Part shown: positions 55,084 to 64,000 of the stretch, piece after piece
How the letters are laid out: each line of letters begins with the position of its first letter
How positions within the stretch are numbered: the first letter of the stretch is position 1
Assembly: GCF_901933205.1 (NCBI RefSeq)
Contig: NC_044600.1
Location: forward strand, 496,001 to 560,000
Source: Camarhynchus parvulus
Lineage: Eukaryota > Chordata > Aves > Passeriformes > Thraupidae
Reading direction: 5' to 3'
DNA length: 64,000 bases
Notes under the pieces: model-generated
What the model saw: only the letters and a program-made list of their open reading frames with translations
What the model was told of the DNA's origin: nothing
Database searches by the model: none
Translations under genes and position numbers: made by a program

Positions 55084-58000
55084 CCTGTCCTTCTCAGCAG
55101 TCCCAAAGCAGCTCCATCAGGATGGCAAAGGGAGCCCTTGCTCCTGCCCCGAGCTGGGCACGGCTCAGCTCTCAGCAACCAGAGCAGCAGAGCCACAAAG
55201 CTGTCCCTGCTCCCCACCCCTTGGCACAGGGGGACAGGGGACCCAGCACAGTGGGACAATGTTCCTGCAGCCTCTCAGTGATGGGGAAAGCTGTGTGTCC
55301 TTTCTCCTCCTCAGAACACACAGACACAGCTCAGCAATCACATTCCAGAATGGTTTTTGCACTGTGTTCATTCATTGCAGATTTCCTGCACTCCCAGTCC
55401 TGTCAGAATTTCCCAGGAGCACACACTGAACATTGCACTGGGTATTCTGACTGCTGCAGTTTGATTTCCCCAAACCTGAGCACAGAATTGGATTGCCAGC
55501 CTTGCCATGTGTCTTCATAACCAACCCAAATGATGTTCTGCTGTTCAGCCAACAGGGCTCCTACCACAAGGGAGCTGCAGGGAAATGTCTGAAGCCTGCC
55601 ATGGCTTGTATCTGCAAGCCTGAAGTGCCCACAGTAACTGCCTGTGACATAACAGATGGAGGTTTATAGCCAGAATAACTCCATCTCCATCACCATGTCC
55701 ATGACAGGGAAGGGAAAAACCCAGAGCTGAGTTTACAAACGAGTCATGGCACAGCAACAAGCTCCCATTAGCTGAGATCCAAGGTTCCTAGAAAATAAGG
55801 AGCAAGGCAGTGAATTGTTTCCTTTGAATTTAAATAAATTGGATACCATGCTTTTACCTAAAAATTCCTCTGCTCCAATAACATTGATGCAAGAATATAT
55901 GATGCATATTTACTGTTACTTTCTTGGTTCAGCTTTTCTTCTCACAGCACTTACCACAGGTCACAGATTTAAGTCCAGCACAGCAAAGGGGATGTCTCTG
56001 TCTACAAACCTGGTAATGGTGGGATAATTCAGCCAAACAACAGCTTAGAGACGTGTAAGAACTTGAATATTACCTAAAGGGCTCCACCGGCATTGCTGTG
56101 ATGGCTCTTAACTGGCTGCTAACAACAGAAGTACTGATTTATTCCTTATTTCAAACACTGAACACACAACAGGTCTGAGCTCTTCCTCAGCTCTGACCTG
56201 CCCTACACCCAGCACCAGAACCATATTCAAAACAACCAGGACTTGAATTTTCAAACACAACCTTTTTCAACCTACATGGGACAACAAGTCTAGTGTCCAA
56301 CAGCCATGTATCAGGGAATTTTCTGCAAGGTTTATTTCTATCAAGAATAACAGGAAAATAAAGGAATTACTACACCAGGTAGAAATGGAAGCCGAATTAC
56401 CCTAAATACTAAAAAGAAAAGTATATGCATTTTTCACTAGATACCTCCTCTTCTTTTCTCTGCCAACTCTATCTGATACTATGAGAGTGGTTTAAATACT
56501 AAAACATCTGAATGTGAATCCCTGCCAAAAGCTAGCTGCAATTAATCTACAACTAGATATTTTGATCACTGGCACTTCCATGGAGACACAGATAGCAGAA
56601 GCCCAAGTACATCTCCAGCTATCCTCATGTGAACTTCAGTTTCTAGAAGACCCAGCTCAAATTCACTATATTTAACCGTGTGTTTACAGAAAAAAGTGAA
56701 CTCTGCATAAAAGTTTAGAAAACCAACGCCCAGCCTCAGATTGAACAGTCTTAAAATATAGTGCCAGAGTTGGAGTCTGAGAGGAACTGAATTAGCAACT
56801 CCATGACCATTTTTGATCTCAGGCCCATTCATCTGCCAGCACCAGGAGCACAGGGACAGAACCTGAGGCAGCCCCCAGGTTAACCCCTCTGCCCCCCAGA
56901 GCAGGGCAGCAGCACTGCTGCAGGCAGGAAGGATCCTGGCCCCAAAGCATGACCCTTGTCAAGATGTACTCCTCAGCTCAGCCGAGACCCAGCTCTGCTC
57001 TTACACGAGATGCTGAATCAAAACCCTCCTCAGGACATCTGGCTTGACTTTGCTGCACGGTCTGCATCAGCAAGTAGCTAGAGAGTTTCCCTATTGAAAA
57101 TTCTACATATTAAAAGTGCCAGAAAGGTAGCTTTGAGTCATGTTGATAAATCCTTGTTTAACAGCTGTCAAGGGAAGCTGACAGATTAGCCAGAGGGGGC
57201 TCTCTGGGCATGCAGCACTCCCAGGCGGATCATGCACAGCAAAATGCAGATGTAAGGAATGATCACATCACAGAGCCAGGCAGCATCCTGTCTGCCCCAG
57301 CACATGGAGATCAGCTGCCAGGGCAAGCCTGCACTGGGCCCCACAGGCAGAGTGACCTGCAGCAGCACCTGCAGGGCCAGGAGCACCAAAGCCCTGACTG
57401 TGTCCTGCCTCCCCAGGAATGCAGCCAGAGCCTGGCTCTGCAGAGCCCCTCAGAGAGCCCACGAGAGAGCCCACACCTCCCCTGGTGCCCAGCACCTCTC
57501 CCTGCTGCGGCCAGTTACCCACAGCACCCAGCACATCCATCCCAAACACAAAGTTACACTGAGCACACAGCAAATCCCCAGTTCTGCCCCTTCTGCTGCT
57601 GTTGTCCTCCTGCATCTCAGGTCAGATCAGTGATCTCCAGAGTGATTTTCAAGCAAGTACCTCTGTACAACACTGGGACAGCCCCTCCTGTGCTGTATCC
57701 CTGCCACACAAATTCGTGGTCTGGCTTACCAAAGGACTGAGGGCAGATGTAAAATCTGCGGATAAAATCTTTACAAACAGTACACAAACTCACAGCGGGT
57801 CATGCCAAAAACCCCTGATGTATAGCAAGCCTAATCTTCCTGAATAATTGTTTTCCTTCCCATCCCACACTGCTGTATTTTTCTCTATTTTAATTTATTT
57901 TAATAAAACATACATTTGTTTGGAAACAACATATATTATTGAGCTGTTTCTGGTTTAGAAAACAGAATCATTAACATGATATAGCACACAAGTGCATCTC

Positions 58001-59797
58001 TAGTTCGTGTTATTTTCTGCTTTGTCAGTTTGACTCAGTCTGTTCTAAATTGCACAAGCTATTTTAATGCCTTTTTTGCAATTCAAATCTGCATTCTGTA
58101 AGTATAGCTGAAAAGATAACAGTTCATTTTCAGTCTTGCACTCAAATCTGTTGAAGGAGACTTTAGCTGAATATTCAGTTATTTAAACTCTCTTTGATTA
58201 TATTTATTTTAAAATAAATTTGCTTTAAAAAGCTAGTCAATGAAAAAAGGTGAGGCTTGATTTGAAGCTTTTTCATGGGCCTGAAGGCCAGCAGGGTCCC
58301 AGAGCAGTGAATGTGAACTGGGGCTGGGTGGGTGGAACTGTCCCCAGCCTGTTGAGCCAGAGGAACAATGGCACCAAGACTCCACCAGAGCAGACCCTGA
58401 AAAACCACCCTTGGCAAGTCTCTCCCAACTTTTTGTGCTCCCTTGGCCACATCAGACTCTGGAGAAGAGTCTTCCTGTGCTTTGGGAAAACCTGTTTTCT
58501 TTGGGAAAACCTATGCTTTGAAAACCTGCTTTCACTGAGGTCTCTCAGCCATCCCACAGAGCTGCATGAAGGTGCAAAGAACCGAGCAGAATCAAACCAG
58601 CTCCCTCCCTGCTCACATTTCTGCTCCTTTGGCTGAAGCCTTGGATCTACTCATGAATCACAGAGCGTTTTGTCCTAATTTAAAGCGATAACTGTAAAAG
58701 AAATTTGTAATTTATATAAAACTGCCTTGGGTAATAATAATTATCCTGACTCTGCACAACACAGCGTTAGAAAATGACTCCATGCAGGGCCAAGGGAGAG
58801 CTGGAGTGGGAATGCTGCTGAGGCAGGGCAGGGCAGAGCCCAGAGCCAGGGCAGGTTTGTTGTTAACACCACTAACCGAACCTGGGTTGTTCTTAACAGA
58901 ACTAGCCAAACCTGGCAGCCCAGAGTCCTCCATCAAAACGCCTTCAGAGATGCAAGAGGCAAAAGGCAGGACAAGGCTCAGTAATTGCAGGGCCGTGCTG
59001 GACTCACCCTGGGTTACTCTGCTGTAGCAGATCATGATGAAAACATGAATAATTGAGAAGTGCCCTGGCAGCAGCAGGGCTCCTGCTCTGCCCGGATTCC
59101 CAAGGCACCTGTGCATGCAGAAAGCTTTCATGTCAGGACTCCCATCAGGCATGCACAAGGCTTTATAAAAATAAAGTTTGCTTTTGAATTCTGAAGCCAT
59201 AAAAATATAATTAGCAGAAAAAGAGGGTCTAAGCAAACCTGCTTGGGCATTCATGTATTCAAAGTGATGTGTGCTTTGAGAGTCACTGGAAGCAGTGACA
59301 GTGCTGTGCCCAGCCTGAGAGCTGCCCAAGCCCCCAGGCTGCAGGGACAGCCCAGCTCCACTGCCCTCACCTGCCCTGCACAGCTGTGCTGAGCTCACCC
59401 TGCTGCTGCCACTGCCACGGACAGTGACTCTGGCAGAGCAGGGACAGCTCCAGCCCCCCCAGGAGAGCTCCAAAACGTGGGCTTCCCTCTGACAGCTCCC
59501 CAGGGATCTCTTTGGAGATCCTCTGGCAGCTTCCTCGGCTCTGCTCTCAGTTACATCACAACTAAACCTTCCACCTGGTATCACTGGGAAAAAAAATCTG
59601 CTTGTCTTGTGCCAGTGGGCTCCAAACCCACCAATTCCTGCTTCTCTGCAATAGTGGATTTTGGGTTTCTCTAGAGATTTCTGAGCCTCAAGGGCCATTT
59701 CTGCCCTGAGAGGTGCATTTCCCCCTGGAGCTTGCCCTCTGCCTCCCCATGCCCAGCAATAGTGGGTGAGCCCTGAGCACAGGGCTCAGAGCCCTCT

Positions 59798-59897
59798 GCT
59801 CTCCCCTTCAGCAGCAGCCCCATAACCCATTTCCCCTTGTCCTTGCTGCTCTCCCCTTCAGCAGCAGCCCCATAACCCATTTCTCCCCTGTCCTGCT
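59798..59897. repeat. 50-bp tandem duplication, two copies
   Basis: Copies at 59798-59847 and 59848-59897 share ctccccttcagcagcagccc followed by cataacccatttc. They diverge only at the end. The sequence is unrelated to the 50-bp duplication at 55 kb. Confidence 0.92.
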
Positions 59898-62800
59898 GAA
59901 CATGGCATTTTTCTCCAGTAACTTCTGGTTTCTTTCCCCAACCTCAGCCTGCTGCAGCCTCTGAGCACTCCCTGACCATGGAGTTCCTTACTTGTAAGCT
60001 CATTATCTTCCATTTATCTGCATTGAGCTCTGCTGCCCTGTTACAACCCAGGTACTCAAAATTAATCCCCCTCATGTATCAGATTAAATTGTTTCTCATT
60101 ATCTGCTTGACTCTCAATTCAGTACCATTTGTAAAACTAAAACCTACTTTTCCATACTATTAATCAAGACTTTTTTGTGACAAAAGCCACCACATTGCAA
60201 TCTGAATAATCTAAAGCAGTTCAAGCAATATTTCTCCTGCCAGCCAAACTCGCATGTTTCCATATTTCTCTTTTCCCTTCCTTTTGAAGTCCCTCTCTGT
60301 AATCAGCCATTTGCAACACTAATTTAATGCATTTAGTGCACATTTCTCTAACTTGTATTGTCTCCTTATAGCTAAAGGTTCTCAGGGATCAATATTTTAC
60401 ATGATCAGATCAATCACAGCATATGCAGCTGTTTTAGGAGACCTGATGAAACAATTTCCTATTGCTTTTTTAAAATGGATTAACAAGGCAATTTCCTTCC
60501 TGCTTGGTGGGCCACAATCATAGAGAACACAGTTATGACCCTGGGGAGAGCACAATTCTCTGGTTATGGGTTAGACAAGAGCCAGGTTTGAGGAGACATT
60601 AGGGGAAGGTCTGATGGTGCTTCTGCTCTCTGACTCCAGAACTCACAGGAACATTCTCAGAGGATTTATTTCATACTGCTGATTGCCAACCCTCCACTGT
60701 ATTTATCCACTCATAAAATGGAGAAGAGGAGAAATAAAAAAGACACATACTGGAAATTTAATTCTAACATGGCCTTGTTCCAGAACAGAACAGCCTCAGC
60801 TTATTGTGTCTTAGTTATCAAAAGCACTTCAGCCTGGACTGAAGGGCAGGTCTGTCTGTCCACACCTGAGCACAGGAGGGCTCTCACTGCCACCCCACAT
60901 CTCCTGTGCCAGCAGAACTCTGAGACAAACAAACAGGTTTGAAATCCACTGACAACAACTGCCTGACCTTGGGTTCATCAGTTAACTGGAAATAACTCTC
61001 TGCTGGGCCCCAGATGGTTTTGGGGTAAAGCTCAAAGCACACAAAGTGCTCACTCCCCAAGGGCAGTGCCAGGGCTGGTGCCAGGGCTGCATTCCTTCCA
61101 GGGGCGGGGGGGTCAGAGATGCTCCTGCTCCTGCTCCCTTTCCCACAAAAGGCTGGTGCACACTCTGCCCTGGACAGATGCTCTACAGCCGTAGCAAACA
61201 CGGTGGAGGAAATTCCTTCCTACAAAACTCAAACATAAATCAATATTCCATTAACACACCTTGCTACTCCATGTGCCCTTTGAGGAAGATCTGCTTTTGT
61301 TCAAACATGCCAAAACCCACTCTGCCTAGAAAATCCAGTTAAAATGTGGATACAACAAAGGAAATTGTAAGGTGAGTGAAGATGACTGCAAGAACCACTT
61401 TTCAGAGAAATTTTGTCCTTTGAGAGGAAAGCAGACCACCAAGACCGTGGTGCCTCTTGAAGATGGAATGGGTTCCCAGGAGATGTATTTGGGTGGAGAC
61501 ACTGATCTCCTCAGCCCCTGGACAGCACCCTCAGGCCCAGGCTGGGCCGGGATGTTCTGGGCACGGCAAGGAGCTTCAGTGCAGAGGGAACTAAAAGGGG
61601 ATGTAACGTTCTTAAAAGGGTAACTGAAGTCCCAGCAAGGCTCCTTCTAACCATCAACATGTATGAATGACCCACCACAAGCAAGCACAATGTACTACCT
61701 CAAGGAAATCACATCCTGAAGTGGGAATACCCTGCGCTGGGACAAGAGCAGTCACTGCTGCAGGGCAGCTCACCCAGTCAGCAAAGTGCAAATCAGGAAA
61801 GCTGAAACTGTGCCAGGGAGAGCAGCAAGCACAGGCTCCTTCTGCTGCGGCCATGACATTTTCTACTGCTCCTTTATGCTCATTAATCTTTCAACTTCCA
61901 GTCCACAAACTCAGCAGCCAAGGAGGAAATGACTCCAAACCACAGGAATTCCACTGAATTTCTCTGCACACTTCAATTCCCTAGCAATTTCTCAGCTTAC
62001 AGTTTGTCCTGGTTCTCATGTGCCCTTTGCTCTGTCAAACCCTGGCAGGGGGGATGCACTCTGCGGCTGGGACAGAAGAGATTTCAGACAATGCCCTTCC
62101 CCAGGTCTGTTTATAAACATGAGTCTGTTCATGTGCCACAGAACTTGAGCTGCCTGATTGGACAGGCACACAGGAACATTTGGCCATCCTCTGCTTTTAC
62201 CTGTGATGTCACTGTTTGTTATCACTGAAAGAAATGAAGGGATTTCACCGGTTTTCATGATTTTACATGCTCTTCAGTTGGAAGATTTTCTTTAGAGAAA
62301 CCAAACTTTTGTCCAGGAGAAATCATTTTTAGTCCAAAGAAAGATGCATTTTGGGTTGAGGACAATGAAAAGAGTAAAATTCTGCATCAATTATTAACAT
62401 AATAAATGGCTTTTAAAAATAGCACAGATGGAGTCCTCCACTACAAACAGGGCAATGCCCATGTGAGCAAGGGGCATCACACAAAGAGTAACAGTCTCGT
62501 TATTACAAGATGAAGAAATCAGATGTCCACTCTCCCAGATTCTTAACATTGCTGCCACTAGATTTTGAAAGACCATAAATAAGCCCAAAGCTACTTGTGA
62601 ATTTGCTCTGCAAATCAACTGCAAGAAGTGTTCTATTTTGATCCTTCCCTGGAGTCCCATCCTAAATCAAAGTATTACAACTTAATCTTTTAACAAGTTT
62701 CCTTTCTAATGAACCTGCAGCCCTACAAGTCTCTTGAGAAATCTGATGTGTGAGTTTAGGTTTGCATGTTTTTCCTTATAAACATTGAATTATATATTAT

Positions 62801-64000
62801 TAAAAAAATGCATGTATTTTTGCCCTTTAAAGTAAGTGTTCATCAGCTCCAGGAGACTGGAAAGGTGCCAGAATTTTACTGGGCTTTCCTCCCCCTTGCT
62901 GGCCCTGCCTCCCACCAGAAAGTCTTCTCCAGAGCTAAACAGAAATGGGCTTCAGAGCAACAAGAGCCTGAGCTCAGACATCGACCCAGAGGGAGGGAGA
63001 ACGGCTGGGGAAACAGAGGTTACACAGAGAGACTGCTAGAAATGAAACAGGGAATGAAGGTGCAGAGTTTGGCACCTGAATAAGAAACAGCTCCTGTAGG
63101 AGAGCAGACACAAATACAGAGCAGCAGCTGAAGGCACCAGTGCCTTTCAAAGGGACGTGATGGAACCTCTGGGGCTGTACCACAAGCCAGAGGGCAAACT
63201 GAGCCCAGCCCCTCAGGGCACACAGCTCAGCGTTCCAATAAATAAAATCTGGCCAAGGACTTACAAAGGAAAATGTTGGCACGTCTCCATCTCAACATCA
63301 TCCTGCTGGAAACGAGCTGACTTTAAAGGCTGGCAATGAAACTACTAAAAAAACCCAACTCCAAACCACACCACTAAAACAACCTGGCAGGAGGGTTGGG
63401 TTTGGGATTTTTACTATGTCCTTTTGAGACATTCGTTTTTAAAAGGCACCTTTTCAATTCTGTTGAGACAGTACAAATTCTGCTGCAGGAGAGATTACAT
63501 CAATAACAAATAGTCACAGTGCTGCCTGTGATTTTCCTCAGTCTCCTGGATTACACTCATGTTTCCATTTGCATGTGCAAATTAAAGAATCTGCCATAAA
63601 TACACCTGATCAAACATCAATTGGCAGCACTCTACCGAAGTCGATGTACTTCATTAAACATACATAAGGATATGAAAACCTAACTGTGTGCTGGAATGCA
63701 CTGTTTGGAGCATTAAACAAAGTCATGCATGAAATGTTATGTGCAGGGCAGTGAATGTGGGGCTGGAGCAGCAGCTGGGTGCTCAGTTCAGGGCTCTGAC
63801 CCTCTCAGGGTGAGGCACAACCCCTCACAGGAACACCCCACCCTCCTGAAGGAAGGACATGCAACTCGAGGTCCAGCTGAGCCACTTGCCTGCTTCTCTC
63901 TGCACATCTCCTGTCCGCTCAGGAAACTTCTCCCACGGGGAGGGTCCATCCAGGCTTCAGCTCCTCCCTAACACAGAGTCCTCCTGAGCACTGCAGCTCA

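Larger units (their letters stand above)
43798..64000 (-). other. DNA upstream of exon 1U: 5' flank or intron of longer isoforms
   Basis: I searched the minus strand for the other known FGF13 first exons (1Y, beginning MLRQDSIQSAEL, and 1V, beginning MSGKVTKPKEEK) and saw neither. If present in this genome they lie beyond 64 kb, and this interval is then an intron. Apart from the small tandem repeats listed separately it is ordinary unique sequence. One non-repetitive 328-codon minus-strand ORF at 58712-59698 is discussed as a finding. No RNA gene was recognised. Confidence 0.65.

Noticed and set aside
43798..64000. FGF13 first exons 1Y and 1V
   Set aside because: No stretch giving the known 1Y or 1V peptides was found on the minus strand. 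One ATGAGTGGA near 60713 runs straight into a stop.

Overview
This is vertebrate nuclear DNA, most likely from a bird and plausibly a songbird. It carries part of one recognisable protein-coding gene, the fibroblast growth factor homologous factor gene FGF13 (FHF2), on the minus strand. The evidence for FGF13 is direct. Four exons translate to near-exact FGF13 peptides, have canonical GT/AG boundaries and show the lengths and phases known for this family. The avian assignment is inferred from the short introns, GC-rich unique minisatellites, small CpG islands and lack of recognisable mammalian SINEs. FGF13 lies on chromosome 4 in chicken and 4A in songbirds, but nothing in this sequence fixes the chromosome.

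Layout, reading the gene 5'->3' from high to low coordinates: 64.0-43.8 kb is non-coding DNA upstream of exon 1U, either 5' flank or an intron of longer isoforms. The alternative first exon 1U is at 43797-43767. The 43.8-33.2 kb interval is intronic for the 1U isoform and contains a composite minisatellite block at 40.8-42.7 kb. A CpG island and promoter region for isoform 1S covers about 33.2-31.2 kb and contains a G-rich 15-bp minisatellite and a CAG/GAG repeat. The alternative first exon 1S is at 31232-31046, shared exon 2 at 29104-28994 and shared exon 3 at 25241-25138. The remaining 25 kb is the incomplete intron 3. Exons 4 and 5 were not found and should lie beyond the left edge.

Exons 1S and 1U both end in phase 1 with a single G that completes the first Glu codon of exon 2. 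Choice of promoter therefore swaps the N-terminus: the long basic 1S N-terminus, which carries the sodium-channel long-term-inactivation segment, or the 10-residue 1U N-terminus. The same beta-trefoil core follows in either case. Spliced 1S coding sequence in the window covers residues 1-134 of a protein of about 245.

The rest of the window is non-coding apart from many unrelated tandem arrays with unit lengths of 6, 9, 13, 15, 19, 20, 27, 29, 31/38, 33, 50 and 83 bp. These arrays produce the longest open reading frames in the window, and I regard those frames as non-coding. No tRNA, rRNA, CRISPR array or intact transposon was recognised, and I found no convincing evidence of a wholly new biological system. 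The points most worth checking are the repeats in the 1S promoter island, the composite minisatellite between the two alternative promoters, the higher-order 27-bp array, and the one-residue-longer 1U peptide.
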